In this document: one piece after another, positions 1 through 13,531 of the stretch
Layout: every line of letters begins with the position of its first letter
How positions within the stretch are numbered: position 1 is the stretch's first letter
Source of the DNA: Neodiprion pinetum
Taxonomy: Eukaryota > Arthropoda > Insecta > Hymenoptera > Diprionidae
Length of the DNA: 64,000 bases
Assembly (NCBI RefSeq): GCF_021155775.2
Contig: NC_060236.1
Location: 6,245,087 to 6,309,086, forward strand
Direction of reading: 5' to 3'
Made by a program: the position numbers and the translations under genes
The notes under the pieces: generated by a model
What the model was told of the DNA's origin: nothing
The model's database searches: none
What the model saw: only the letters and a program-made list of their open reading frames with translations

Positions 1-1931
1 CCATTTTGACGAATACAGACGAATCACTGACTGCGGCCTCTGTCGTCAAAATATAATCCATACGATCTAAAATATCATAGAAATGAAAAGTTTTTTTGTT
101 GTGAAAATCTTACGCAGCCAGCGATGAAAATTGAAACGAAATTGGAAAAAGTAAAAATTGAAATTCATCCACTTTGAGGTACCTACTTCCGGTGAGCAGA
201 CAATCAATCATCAGACTCTCTTATAGAATTTCCGTATCGACTACATTCCTGTACGTTTATTCAACGCCATACTCAGACCGTTTCAGTCACGTCTGCATTG
301 AGGATTTTCGAACGCCTCGTGCGTTTGGGATGGTTGAAGTTTGGATTTATAACTCACAAGCACACACTCCGGACAAAAGTTCACTCGAGTTCAAGCTTCG
401 TAAGAGAACGGGCGGCCATCTTGCCGCGTAAAAGAAGCGTCGATCGGCACTCGTGGCTCCAACAAGCCGGGCACTTACTCAGCAGAGCTGGAAAATTCCC
501 TCCCTTTTAATTTCCACATCCTCTCAGCGCGTGCAGAGTCACCGCGAAATTGTTCATCTTACAATGCCGGCGAGCTTTTGTTCTCTTAGCCTGGATGAGT
601 AGCCACTGGATGAAAGTTTCCACCCTGGGAATCGCTGGTCTATGATATCATCCTATAAATATCCGAGAGGGTTGTTCAGGCCTCGGAAAATTCCATTCAC
701 CTGAAAGAAAAAATAAAAAGATGGAGCAAACAGTGACGAGGCACGTTCCCTGGAATAAAACAACGTTTTATCAATTTTTTCTTGCTCCGTTTTTATCGAT
801 CCCGGGAGAAAAATCAGCAACGATTCCCGGCTTGTTAGACCCTCCTGATCACATTGAAATGGGACAAGCGAGGGAAAGTCGTCGGTAAACCGATCGGTAT
901 TTCTCCGCGTAATAAGGAAAAAAATTTAATACATAGCGAAACTCAGACGTTGGAATAAATTTGAGAGGCTTGTTGTTACGTGGAGCTCGATGTAAAAGTT
1001 TTCTCCGTTTCTTCGAAAACGCCGAGATCCGGGAGAATTTTATGACCCTTGAGTATATCTAACGGCCGGACTGCAACACGTCACGACGTTGAAGTTGAAC
1101 GCGATATACGCTTTTGCCGATACTCTCCATTTCCAACCGTGCACAAACAACATTTTTCATTTCATAATGCACGAAAAACGAAAGAAACTTATAGAATAGA
1201 GGATTGAAAGCTCCGATTAACGTCGATCAAGTTCAATTTTATGAAAAGACGTGCCCCATAAGGATGGATAAAAATTTAAACCTCTGAAATTGAAACTAAA
1301 AAAAGTTAGATTTTGAATATATATTGATGTATTATTTTTCTCACTGCCTCTCCAGCGAGTGAATTTTCTAATATTATTAAAAACTTGAATTTTTTTTTAT
1401 TCGAAACAACTTGCGACGTTTGTTTATTATTGTTATTATTACTTTACACCTCAAGCGGAAATTATTCCAATAAAATTGAACCCTGTTGACTTGAGAAATT
1501 TACTGTTTACAATCCAAATTCTACTCTTTCTAATGATGGTAGTAATTTTCTACCCGTGCCTGACACATTTCCACAAGCTTTCTATAATCTCGCATATTAT
1601 ACAAGCCCGAACAACATTAACGGGCAGATTTATTTGCAGGGAAATTAATCGCATCCACCATTCGTACCAAATTGGTGTGATGATACATCTACCCCACCTA
1701 TATTACCCAAGTGGTACGAAAATCTTTTCCGCTCACGTCCGAAGAAATCCAGAATGGATGGGGGAATTCAATTCAGCACTGTATTTACAATGCTCACAGA
1801 AATTCAGCCCTTCGGCGAAGCCCTAATTCTCTCAACAATTGCCGACCTCGCAAATTTACGTTGCGTAGAATATTCAGCACCGAGAGTAACCGAGCTTATC
1901 AAATTTCCATGCGTCATTTCGTGTTCATCCT

Positions 1932-1962
<31 letters not shown>

Positions 1963-2319
1963 CTCTCTCTCTCTGTCTCTTTCTTCCTCCTCCTGTCAAA
2001 GATCTTCAATATTCGCAGTCAATTTCCACTAAAAATATCTGTACGATGTTCAGCTTTGCATCATTTTGTGACAAATGATTTTATTGTACGAGGCTGAAGT
2101 TACAGTAACGTTAAGGTGACGAAATATTAGAGTGAAGAAATTACTATTTTTCAAGTTTATAGTGAGTTTGAAGTAGTCAAGTTTTCAAAATGTAAATACG
2201 TTTTGCCTTGTTATGATTTACTGAATTTTAGACACTCCTGCAATTGTAAAATAACGATTGTACGAAACGTTAATTATTACAATAGCTTTACCAACATCAG
2301 CCTTATTTTATTGTGCCGG
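1..2319. other. non-coding sequence upstream of gene A
   Basis: No convincing exon is seen; the open frames here are short and have no protein-like composition. A GC-rich patch at about 400-560 includes a palindrome-like YY1-type motif (GCCATCTT, positions 415-422), a motif often found near animal promoters. It could be a distant 5' exon or promoter for gene A, but nothing in the sequence links the two. A CT-rich microsatellite lies at 1931-1984. Confidence 0.4.
1931..1984. repeat. (CT)n microsatellite, interrupted
   Basis: Nearly uninterrupted CT dinucleotides, broken by a few A and G substitutions, grading into a CTTCCTCC tail. The open frames across it (Leu/Ser repeats) are artefacts of the repeat. 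Confidence 0.9.
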
Positions 2320-2922
2320 TTTAAGGATTGACCAGGTATTTTAAATGCGATTATAAAACGGAGGCCTTTGCGCCTAACTTTTAAGTCAACTTTGAATAGA
2401 TGCTTTTACTACGAAAGGGTTCGTGAATAACCAACAATTATTTTTCAACAAACTTGGACATTTTTAAAATGAACTACAGCTCTTCAACAAACTTTAAACA
2501 ATGTTTCTCAACAAGTTTCGCACGATAACTTCCAGATCGTTCTCACACGTAAAAATTTGATGAAATTTATTATGCATTTGATTCTAGCGCCTAGTTTTTT
2601 CATGGAATAAAATCATTCGCACGCGAACTAAACTTCGCGAGTTATAAATAAACGACGTGCTAAAATTTGATAAAATCACGATAAATGTACCGTGTCGAAA
2701 TAAGAATTTTTAGTTTCGAAGATATGAGGTGAAAAGTCGAGTCTCGTCGAGATTCAGAAAGTGTAATAACTCAGCCAACAACAGACCATTTTTCAAATTT
2801 CAAACCTCGAAATGAATATCATAAACGTAAACGTTGGTTATTCACGGAGCTTTCCGTGTCAGTAGCAAGTATCGAAGCCTGACTTAAAAGTCGAGCACGA
2901 AAGGGTAACGACCACCCTTAAA
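2320..2922. mobile_element. foldback/MITE-like element with long inverted arms
   Basis: The left end starts TTTAAGGATTGACCAG; the reverse complement of the right end starts TTTAAGGGTGGTCGT. Inside these tips both arms contain CTTTTAAGTCA and then CGTGAATAACCAAC (left about 2449, right about 2840 on the opposite strand). The arms match imperfectly over roughly 100 bases around an unrelated centre of about 350 bases. There is no coding capacity, so it would be a non-autonomous element. The only copy recognised in this window. Confidence 0.7.
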
Positions 2923-4134
2923 AAGTGGAAGCGTGTAAAATTTTTTCAGATTTCGGTCTGCACAGTCGGGCGAATATCGTGATCCGTATAATTTTGGGGG
3001 CTGCTCGGCTACCGCAGGTTTAAAATCAAGCGGAAGCGAGTCTTTACGCTGAGATCGCATGCGAGATTCGTTTAAAAGTAGCCCCTTTAGTCGATTCTGT
3101 ATCCCCCGAATTTAAACAGTTGCCACCTGCTGTCCAGCCTTGCCTCGAAACCGGGTGACTTTGTTATGTTATATGAAATCACTCGGGCGCACTGTAATCG
3201 AGATTTTCAATCTTCCAGAGTCTGCTCGTTACGAGTCCGTGGCAAAAAAGGTAGAAATTAAAGCCGGCAAATTGAACGAAGCAGTCAGCTTTTCCTTTTA
3301 TTCTTTACCGAAATATTTTTCATGAAACTTTCGAGCTTTCGTTTCACCGGACCTTTGATTATTCCAAAGGTGAATATAATACGCGCCGTTTTTCTTTACA
3401 CACGGTATCGTTTTTACTCCCTGTGCAATTTTTCCATCAATTTCGAAAATTCACTTTTCTTTCCCATCAGTTAATGGTTCACAGTACAACATGCAATTTT
3501 AATCGTTACAATTAATTCTTACCCAAGATATTTCAATCGTTAATTTTTCCGACGTATTTTAATCGGATTTCAACTTCTCTACGGTCTATAAAAATAATTT
3601 GAAACTCGAGACGAGACGTGATTTCTAACGATTTGAAGGTATGAACACCGAGTCGACGATACATCAAAATTTATATCGAAAGTATTCAAGCTTCGGCACG
3701 TTTCGCGTCGTCGGTTTAGAGAGCCTTAAGCTGCGCCGATTGCCTTGATTGAAGTCATCGTCGCCGGAAGCTCGGCATCTTTCTCCAGACAAAAGTTGGA
3801 AGGTTTCAAGCTTTGCGAGTTCCGTTTCACATTCTAAAGCTAAACGCAAAAAGACAGGTGATCGTTTGATCACTTATTGTTAGCTATGATTTCACGACGT
3901 ACCTTTAATATTTATCCGCCGACTTGAGTGAGCTGGCAAATGACATTCACGAAGCACGTGACATGTATAATATTTGTAAGCTCCGATGAAGGGGGCTATA
4001 ATACATGATATCTGAACCGGAAGTTGGTAAAAATTCCAATTTTCCGAGAAGGCGATCGATCCGTCAGCGAAAGACGCAGTTTCAATACCAACTCGTTTGT
4101 CATGATTCCTGACGCGAAATAAAGAGCGAAACAG
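2923..4134. other. non-coding sequence
   Basis: Between two foldback elements. The composition is mixed and no splice-bounded open frame stands out. The short frames at 3140-3325 and 3664-3873 show no recognisable protein features. Confidence 0.4.
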
Positions 4135-4687
4135 GGATGGAAGCGATTTTACGAGGAGGAGTTGAAGCTCCGATAGCGCCCAATTTCGAATTACTTGGTG
4201 GTGAAAGTTGAGGTGATGAATCAAACTTTGAAGAGACAACAAAGTTTCGTTTGATCGGAAACACGACGATGCAAGATTTCAAAAATTCAAGTTACAATTG
4301 AGCAAAGTTCCCATAGAGTAAAATTTCGAAAATGAAAATATAACTCACAAAGCGTAGTTTACTCAATAAGTGGGTGTAAAAAATCAGAAAAACCGAAAAT
4401 CGGAATGAAAAATATCGAAAATGCAAGAGAAAGATCAAAGTGGTAAAATTTCCTCAAGTCGGAAAATTCACAGAACTGAAAATCTCGGATCTTTCGGAAT
4501 TTCGACGTTTCAGATTTTTCAACTCTCTCATTTTCGCACTTTCGGAACTTTGAGCGTCAGGCTTCGGACCATTCGAAACTTTGATGTTTCGTAAAAGTTC
4601 GATTTCTTTACTTCAACTTTCGCCGCCAAAAGCTCGGAAATTGAGGCTTTCGGGACTTTTCAAATTCGAAATTTCAATCCCGCCCCG
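4135..4687. mobile_element. GC-tipped foldback repeat, copy 1
   Basis: First of four copies in this window. The right arm ends in a CGCCGCCAAAA block, the GCTTTCGG motif and a terminal CCCGCCCCG. The left arm (about 4135-4260) carries the complementary order, with AATTTCGAATTACTTGG and AACTTTGAAGAGACAACAAAG. The centre holds AT-rich sequence including the shared phrase TTTACTCAATAAGTGGGTG. No coding capacity. The left tip is the more degraded one. Confidence 0.75.
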
Positions 4688-6589
4688 ATTTTGCAAAGCC
4701 AATTCCTGCTCGCGCCCCGCGATTAGCCGCCGGCGGGATCGAGATGATAATTTTCCGTTTATTCACCGTGTTGTGTACAATGGAACTCCCGAGCTGTAAC
4801 GATATTAATCATCGGCCGGCTAGACGCATGGCGTAACTGTGAAACCCTTCGGGGTTGTTTCAACTCCGCGTCAACCAGAGTAGATCAAGCGAGTAACTTT
4901 TGTACGTGTGCATTTGCTGATACGCGCTAGAGATAATTCTTGGAATTCCACAAGAGTGGATATAACCAAATGAAAGACTTCGGAGCTTTTGCCTTCTGTT
5001 AAAGTTCGCGGGAGGAAATGGTACATGTACGAGTTTCGGATGAACAGATGAAACACGGATTGTTCATTCGCGGTTTTTTTTATTATTATAAGAAATAACG
5101 ATGCCGGTGATAAAACCAGAAACGAATAAATGACTGTTGTTTCAGCCAAATTCCTCGTTAAACTTCTGGTCCGATCTCACTTCCGATGATCCTCAATTTT
5201 TTTATGTGGTTCGAAAAAAAGAATATTCAATGAGACGTCGTTTAGTTTTTATTGGAGAGACGATTTTTCACAATACTGTTCCTTTAATTTCGTTCCATTC
5301 TGAAATGCCGGCTTTTTCATTATCAAGAGCTGGAAAGCTTCGGAAAGCGAAAAATCACTAGCCATTCTCACTTGAAATAAACTTGCTTCAAGGGATCTTG
5401 AAACGATTAAAAATTCCAACCACTTGTATACCTGATACATATGTCCGTGTATTGTATATACGTGAATCGCTCTCTGGCTCGCAGAGTTCAGAAGAAATCT
5501 CTTTCAAGTTGGCTGAATTAAGTACGAAAGTGAATGAAAATTTCTGTACGTTTGCTGTAGTACTCGGCCATAGTATCATCCTCAGGTTATTTCACTAGGG
5601 TTTTAATTTTCTTTAAAAGTAACGACGCGATGACAATTTAACGGTGCTTTTTACTTTTTGTCGGAAATTAAATGTGCTTATGAATATTAGCGAGTTAAAA
5701 CTCGACGCTTTTGCGATCATTTTATCACGAGATAACCGCACCTTGAGTATTTATCAAATCGAGGTAAACGATGAGTTTCCTAAAATGAAATGGGAGAATA
5801 AAAAAATTGTAAAGTAAATTTTCATTTTATATCGTTTAAATGTGGTTAAAAATCTAATAGATTTTGCTCTCTGCGGTGACTGATTTTGTACAGTAGACTA
5901 TTTCCTTAAATTCTGCAAACAACGAGACACTTTTTTCACGAAATTGTACCGCAGATCTTGATTTCGAGAAGTGGAAAAAGTTCCGCCTAAAAAGTTACAT
6001 TATTCCAGACAATAATATTGTCACGGAATGAAATCGAACAAATTAACGACTTTCAAAGCCATTTTGAGTTAATAATACTTCCACAATTTAGCTTTATCCT
6101 TATTTCTGTGCATTAATTTTAAGAAAATCATTATTCCAGTCTAGACCAGCCATGCGAATCGTTGCTATCTCTAAGACGCTTAACATGTCATACGTAAAAA
6201 TAATACCAGCGTGCATGATCGCGTATTGTGTGTATGTGCCGTAGAGTATAACTTCATATACACCTATATGTATATAAATACATAGACGTATGTATAAAAT
6301 CGCCGATACGATATAACACAGCGAGACCTGCAGCGTGCATCCTGTAACTATCGGTCTGACGATCAAGGCGTAAAAACTAACTGCCTGATACGTGTATATA
6401 GTCCAGAATAGAAAAAAAAAAAAAAAGAAAAAGAAAAAAAAAATAACGAGAATAGATGCAAAGTAGAATCAGAGAGTGACGAGAAAAATCGAAAGAATGA
6501 AATGAAACGAATTAGCAAAGACGAGACCCAAATCAGAGACGACATAGATCTCGAATTTGAATCTGACGGTTGTGTTTCCGGTGTTGCAG
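4688..6589. other. non-coding sequence immediately upstream of gene A
   Basis: Moderately AT-rich, with no convincing exon. The stretch just before gene A holds a poly-A/AAAG-rich tract (6411-6445) and ends in the acceptor GTGTTGCAG at 6589. It is therefore the 3' part of the intron that precedes the gene A start codon. The matching upstream exon was not identified. Confidence 0.45.
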
Positions 6590-6590
6590 G

Positions 6591-7472
6591 ATGTACACGG
6601 TGGGCTTGCACTCGGCGCTGGCGATCAAGCGTCAGCGCAAGCGTCGGGACGAGCAGCGTCGCGCCCGCGAGCGCCGTTACAGCGCCCAGAGCGGCGAGAG
6701 CGGTTTGACGTCACCGAGAGCATCGACCGGCTCGCTGGACCACCACCCCCGTCACCACCACGCGGCCCAGGTTCACCGAGCCGCGGGGGAGGGGGTGCTC
6801 GACTCGAAGGTGGTGACGTCCGTGGGCATGCTCCACATCGGTGTCGTCTTCCTGGTCCTCGGGGCCTTCCTCTTGGCCAGCGGCCTACTGCCGGGCGACA
6901 TGGCCAGCTGGAGTTCGAAATCGAGCGGCGGTTGGTGGAACGAGCTAGTGGCGACGGGGATATTCGCCTCGGTGATGGGCATCTTCCTGATCGTATTGAA
7001 CAAGGTGATAGCGAAGAAGGAGGAGGACGACCTGGAGGAGTACGTCCAGCGACAGCTGACAAGGTCGAGGTCCGGACACCGTTTGGAACGCGACGTCGAG
7101 ACCGGCGGTCTTACCACTCGACACGCGAGGCGCGCCAAGCAGCTCAAGGCCGTCGTCTCCTCCGGCACCCTCTCCGTCGACGAGACGGAGCCCAACGTCG
7201 ACGGATCGCCTCCGCGAAGCCCACCGCCCGCGTACTCGCCGCCGCCGGCATCCGCGGCCGATCCTCAACCGCAACCGGCGCATCTTCTCGAGCAGATAAC
7301 CGAGGAGGATGGGAACAACGACAGGATCGAGACGTCGACGACCCCCAGCCTCAGTCCGGGCTCGCCGTGCGATACCAGAGAGCTTATACACCCTGACGCT
7401 ACGTTCTGCAACCTCAATGGAAACCATCCTCAGGCTCACAGGCCGCTTTACGTTCACGTCTCGAGGATCTGA
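6591..7472 (+). CDS. gene A: two-pass membrane protein, first member of the tandem family
   Basis: Encodes 293 aa in one uninterrupted, strongly GC-rich exon. A splice acceptor (GTGTTGCAG) ends at 6589, leaving one base before the ATG, so 5' exon(s) must lie upstream. A very basic stretch (residues 13-30, KRQRKRRDEQRRARERRY) is followed by a His patch (51-57) and two hydrophobic segments (about 78-100 and 119-140) separated by a short Trp-containing loop. Next come a charged KKEEDD stretch and a long Pro/Ser-rich tail. The tail contains PPAY (212-215), a PPxY-type WW ligand, and the protein ends VSRI, a class I PDZ-ligand-like terminus. The membrane core (KVxxxxxLHxxVxxLxLGAxxLxxGL) matches genes B and C downstream. 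Known: nothing firm. The layout recalls vertebrate TMEM200 proteins, from memory only. Inferred: a plasma-membrane adaptor-like protein with cytoplasmic termini. Confidence 0.85.
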   Translation: MYTVGLHSALAIKRQRKRRDEQRRARERRYSAQSGESGLTSPRASTGSLDHHPRHHHAAQVHRAAGEGVLDSKVVTSVGMLHIGVVFLVLGAFLLASGLLPGDMASWSSKSSGGWWNELVATGIFASVMGIFLIVLNKVIAKKEEDDLEEYVQRQLTRSRSGHRLERDVETGGLTTRHARRAKQLKAVVSSGTLSVDETEPNVDGSPPRSPPPAYSPPPASAADPQPQPAHLLEQITEEDGNNDRIETSTTPSLSPGSPCDTRELIHPDATFCNLNGNHPQAHRPLYVHVSRI

Positions 7473-7499
7473 ATTAATCGGATTTTACGATTGTTGTAA

Positions 7500-7521
7500 G
7501 GGGGGGGGGGGGGGGGGGGGG
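7500..7521 (+). repeat. 22-base poly-G run
   Basis: An uninterrupted run of G begins 28 bases after the gene A stop codon. It would lie in the 3'UTR as a G-tract able to form a quadruplex. Runs this long are rare in insect DNA and prone to sequencing length error. Confidence 0.9.
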
Positions 7522-9735
7522 TGCTTGCAGGTACCCGTTATCGGGGATGGTTTTATGCGGCAGTTTTTTTGTTTTTGTTCTTTTTTTTTCTTTCTACTTC
7601 ATACATACCTCGTCGATATCAATGCCTGTACCTACTACGTCGAACACTTGTCGAGTATCCTGTGTGTTTATCATTGTTGGTTATACCTAGTTACTGCAGC
7701 CGTTTTCGTATTGGGTGTATATTTCTTTTTAGAGGCTGCAGTTGAGACTTTTTTGGTCGCGGGAAAAACTGGGGTTGGGATCGGTTTAAAAGGTTTTAGA
7801 AAGCTCGTTGGGGGTTATGAATAACCGTTTGAATAATCTACAACAATGCTGTTTGGGCCAATGATGGCGAATTTGATCTGAGCAAGTTTGAATAACGCAA
7901 ACTGTGAAATGTATGAACAGTTTGAGAATATAGTGTTTGGAATTAGAACCTTCAAAATGAATCTACTTCATGGTAGTTTTGATACGATTTTAATCCTTCT
8001 GGTCGTGTATCGCGCGATTCTCTGAACAAAAAACGAGAAATTTTACGATACGACATTGTTGCGAGACGGAATTGTGAACGTTGACGAACATCCGTGAGAA
8101 CGTATTTACACAAATTTATTTTTATCTATTTTTATCAACCTTAGAGACGTCTGAAAGAAAAAAATACTCAGGTTATCTCTGAATATGTCGATCTACGGTC
8201 ACTGATCCAATATCCTTGTACCTATAACTCCACAGTGAACAAGGTAAGCAGAGAAACATGAGAACTGATTCAAAAACACCAGTGTTCAAATAATTTTGTA
8301 ACGTTATGACTAATTGCAAAACCTTTTCTCAATAATTGACATATCAACTTGTGTTATTCGAATTTACTCAGATTCATTTTAATTACTTGTGAATACATGT
8401 CGTTTCACTCGTATCCGCTATTCATTCGTGCACTCAACGTTGCTCGAAATAATTTTTTTTTTGTACGGTTTTTCTCTCTTCGCCTAGCTTCTGATTCGAA
8501 CGATTTGACAGATTCATGCTGAATGCCATACGAATGCATTTCGAACCATGGGGATTCGTTTGAGCTCGGCTGATTCGATTCGCTTTTCAATTCTCCAAGA
8601 TCGTAAGTGTATCGACTCAGTTCGAAAATGGTCGACCACTTTTTATTCGGATTAAAAACCACGCAGCTGCATCTGCTCCAGCCAAAAATCGAACCTCTTT
8701 ATATATGTATAACATAATAACCATGCACGTAATATTATAGTTTACATAAATAGTTGGGAATAATATTGCGAAGTTGTTAAATGAATGCGGGAAGCGATTA
8801 TCGCTTCGCTGTTAACGATTAATAACGGCATTGTAAGATCCGTGGAGCTTTTCGTATATATCGTCCGATTACAGAGCTTTTAGATGATATATATGTCGCT
8901 TCGGTCTAATTGCGAGACGATACTTTTGCTATCGCAGATGAGGAATACTCAAAGAAATTAAGAATCGAATCAAACTCTCGCCAAATATTCGGTAAAATCA
9001 TCGTTGATTGTAATTTTCGTCAATATTTTTATAAATGGTCGAAATTATTAAATATACGTGTATAATTGTAATATTATAATAACGTGTGATCTCCAGCCTC
9101 GAAATTCGTTGAAAAATTTCTACGTAATTAACTTTGCACGAATTATGATCAATGTGACAAAACAAAGAAAAAACAAAAAAGAAAAAAAAAATGCGCCTTT
9201 TAAAAGCGCCAGTTTTTATTCTAGTCTGCATGAATTTTCTCGGTGTTCTTCTTAACTGAGAACAAAAAGATTCGATCCAGTCTCAAGTATGTCGTAAAAT
9301 TTTTATTCAATCGCATTCCAAAAAGTCGAATGAAAATTCTCGTCGCTAATTTTACAAACGGAGAATCTGAGTTACGCAATTGATTTTTCACCAGAAATTA
9401 GTAGGTACGACACAAAAGTAATTTCTTTACATGTGTTTACGGTCAAACAAACCACTCGAGCATCAATTAGTGTTTTTTCTTCTTTTTATTTGTTGCATAA
9501 AAATTTGAGTACCAAATTGCTTTACTTTCGCGGCGGCGATATTTCGATTCGGTATTAACAAAGTTCATCACGATTGAGTGGAAGTTTTTCAAAAACAGTG
9601 ATAAAAATTTCATCGGATGATTTTACGCTGCGGCGGGGCCCATGATCAAAGCGAAGCGTTGTTATAATAATTGGAAAGTAACATACGAGATTAACAATAA
9701 GATAAGAAATGAATTAGGGCTAATCCGCAGCTGCG

Positions 9736-9739
<4 letters not shown>

Positions 9740-9793
<54 letters not shown>

Positions 9794-9808
9794 CTGTGTG
9801 TGTATACA
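9740..9808. repeat. (TA)n/(TG)n compound microsatellite
   Basis: About twenty TA units run directly into TG/CTG repeats. Likely unstable in length. Confidence 0.9.
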
Positions 9809-12800
9809 TATAAGGACCAAAATAACCAGAAGAAATAAATACGTGAATGATTAATGAAATTAATTATGCGGCGGAAGAAGCGACGAAGAAAATTATTAGG
9901 CTGATATTAATACTGGAATTGGATTTTATAATAAATGTGAATCACGTGTTGATATTGAGATTTTCAAATTGTCGCATAATTTGTTAGCTGCCATAGCTTT
10001 AAGTAATTATTATAAAGAGATTGCCAAAAACAGAGACGTAAAAATATGCTAATTATAAAAGATACTCACTACAATAATTCTATTATTGTTATTATCATTT
10101 TATACCCTTGTGCAAATCGAAGTCAGCTGTAAAAGCTTTAAAACGATATCGGAAACATCGGAAAGTATATTATATATATATATTCATCATTATTATTATT
10201 GTTATACGATACGATATTCATTCATTTGATAACGACACAAATTAAGCATCGCGTGTTTATATATGTAGTGTCATAAATTTTAAGCCTTAGTGTTGTATAA
10301 ACGATCTCACACGTTCACTGTTATAATGTAGTAAAACTGCCGCGATATTAAGGGAGTGGAAAAGAAAAGACAAGAAATAAAAAAAAAAAGATAAATAAAA
10401 TAAAAAAAAAAAACAACAAGATTAAATTCGTCATAATGTTATTATCGTTAATAATAGCATACTTAATTTTTTCTCTACCTCAAAACTGTAAGTATCTTTC
10501 GAATTTACATGTCACGTATAAAACAAGTACCTGCGCAATTATAAGTTATATCTATATCACTTGTCGGATACGCATATTGATAATCATCGTTTTTCACTCT
10601 CGCAATTCTGTGTATAGGTGTATTAACTTGACGCGATATTTATCGAATTCTCGCTAGTCTTACAGCGAATAACGAGATTCAATAAATAGCCGCAGTTTGT
10701 AGCAAAATTTCGATACGTGCCGACATTCGGACTGGAAAATGTTATTGAATAATTTAGATCACGCTTCGTGGCTTGGAAATCGGTTTCAAATATTCTCGTT
10801 GATTTTTATTTTTTCCCTCTTCTTGTCACATCGCGTTGAAGATGTTTTCTAGAAATTGTCACATTCCTTGAATCGCGAAAATTAAATAAAAATTGCACCA
10901 TAGTCGTTTATGAATAACTTAAAAAAGGACTCGTGTTCTCAGAGCCACGATTCGATACTTTGCGGTTATTACAAAAGTTCAGGAGCATAATTCGCATCAG
11001 TAATTAACAATTGTTAAAAAAAAAGTTGATTGATAAAAAAAAAAAAAAAACATCCGACGTTGCGATAAATTCTCTTAGAAGAGAAAACACGAGTCCTATA
11101 TATATATATTATATACGCCTATATCGAACTGTCGATAAATAAACATACGTTAAACTTTGAACTAACTAGGCGATCGTTAGGCCTTTAATTATAGCCAGCC
11201 GGCACAATATACAATAATATAAATCTAGACGAAAACTAATTGCGAATTTAAAAAAACACTACAACCATTCCATTTTAATATCCGATTAAATAATTGATAT
11301 CGAATTTCTCCAGGTATAATCGACCTAGTGTAATGATTATAATATTGAACCAACTAATTAATTTTATAATATATCTTACATGTATAGATACGCAACGTAT
11401 AATATGGAGGAAAATTTAAAAAAAAAAAAAAAAAGAAACGAAAAAGAGTATGAGATAACTGAATAATAAAGAGCAAAAAAAAAAAAAGAAAGACAAACCG
11501 CTGATTGTATCTAGATTATATAGTGAAGTTTTCAAAAACGCTGATATTAACTCGTATCATGTAACGGATAAATGAAATTATTACTCTATAACGATCACAG
11601 TTTTACAACGTATAAAAAATGTCTTGAAATATCTTTTTTAAACAGCTGACTTTACTAAGTGTAACATCAATAAAATTTGGATAGAAAAAAAAAAAAAAGA
11701 AAAAGAAAAGAAAGGAAAATTCTATTTCGTAATACTCGATCTATGTATATATTATATGTAGGTATATGTACCTATAATAATCGTAATCTAAAATGTCAAC
11801 ACACCGAATGCCATATTTTGTCAAATGTGCTTCGAAACGCATCATATCAAAGGACCATGAAACAAATGACTTGATCCGGAGGGATTGAAATATACACATA
11901 AGTACCTTGATTCTGACTAATTTTTTGTTACTTATTTATTCATTTTTTTTTCCATCACTCATCGTTTCGCTCAACTTCCGAAAGCGTTTTTGAGAATTTC
12001 CACGAATATTGCCAGGATCGGGCGTTAAAAAATTCTGTGATCGAAAAATTGATTCACATCAAAAGTTGAGACTAAAAGAAAAGTAGAAGAAATAGAAATA
12101 GAAGGAGAACAGAATAAAAAAAAAACAAAAAAAAAAAAAACAAATCTTCAAAATATTCAATCAAACTCGATATTAGAATTATACCTACCGAATCATTCAA
12201 ATTGAAACATTGACGCAATGAAGATATTAATCGACGTGTAGGTATCCAACGCATTGCATTCGTGCATTATGAAGATTGTTCTAATCGTGCATAATTTAGT
12301 GTAAACATGTACCTCTGATTAACATCGTGTAACGCATTCCTCGCGACATTCCGTAATTATGCATTTTGTGTATTATACATAGACTATACAATGAACACGT
12401 TACACTTACGCATGTTGATTCATGTGCAACTGTACATTACATCGTATACTTTTACATTTCCAATAATTCTAGCTCTACCAACGCACTGTATGATATATTA
12501 TACAATATTACATCGCATTCGATTATACGTCTATATGTATACGTAAACGTGTAATATCTGTATACAGTTTTAAAGTCTTTAATTGAATTGTTGTGCCTTT
12601 CACGAGCGTCGGCGAAATTACCTTTCTGTTTCGTCGATGTTGAAAGAGGATACCAAAAAAAAAAAAGAATTGAAAAAAAAAACACAACACGCTTCAGGTC
12701 CGATCGATTGGCTGTTACGAACACAACCCATTCGTTCCTTAATTTATTCACCCATCATGCACGAACCTTTTCTCTTTTCATTTTTACATAATATTTAAAA

Positions 12801-13486
12801 AGGTTCAAATGTGTACCTGTGCATACCTTAATTTGTAATTACAATGTCGCCGTACAGTTTACCTACTTTTTTAGTCGCTTAAAAAGGGGGTTAAAAACGG
12901 AACGCGCGAAATTCGACGTGAAGTAAATCAATTAAAGAAATAAGGTAAATTTCGTTCGTCTATTGAGATTAGAAACAACAGTTATTTAATTATGATAGTT
13001 TATATATGCTAGCGCTGTAAGAAGCTTCCATTCGGCGTGTAAAATTTATACTCTAAACTACTCTATAGTTTTAGCGAAATTATTAACAGTTAATTTTGAC
13101 TCGAACAATCCTCTCCGTCACGCACATACCCACAATTGTATAACTTTCTACAGCAGCGAAATATTCGTATACCGTGTAGAAGCTGAAAGAAAAATTCTAC
13201 GATATTACTTTGCTCTCTAGTTTTCAAGCTTTCGATGAATATGTATATATGAGTCTATCAACCGTCTCTTTGAAACGTAAATTTTACCGTCGAAACTCGA
13301 GAGTGAACATTCCAAAATTTAACAAAACATCCCAAAGCTTTGTGGTTAATTTATACCGACTTAAGTAAAGCTGAAATTATTTTCCCGTTAATCGAAACCA
13401 ACATTGCTTTACCAATAATGAATATTCGATTATTTGTCGAAAATTAATAAAGCGAAGTAATTTATTATCCATCAGTATCGTAGAAT

Positions 13487-13531
13487 ATTATTACTATTAT
13501 TATTATTATTGTTATTATTATTATTATTATA
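13487..13531. repeat. (TTA)n microsatellite
   Basis: TTA/ATT units with single interruptions. Confidence 0.85.

Noticed and set aside
6557..7457. Long open frames overlapping gene A in other frames and on the minus strand
   Set aside because: They are shadows of a GC-rich exon. Only the frame starting at 6591 has the membrane core shared with genes B and C.
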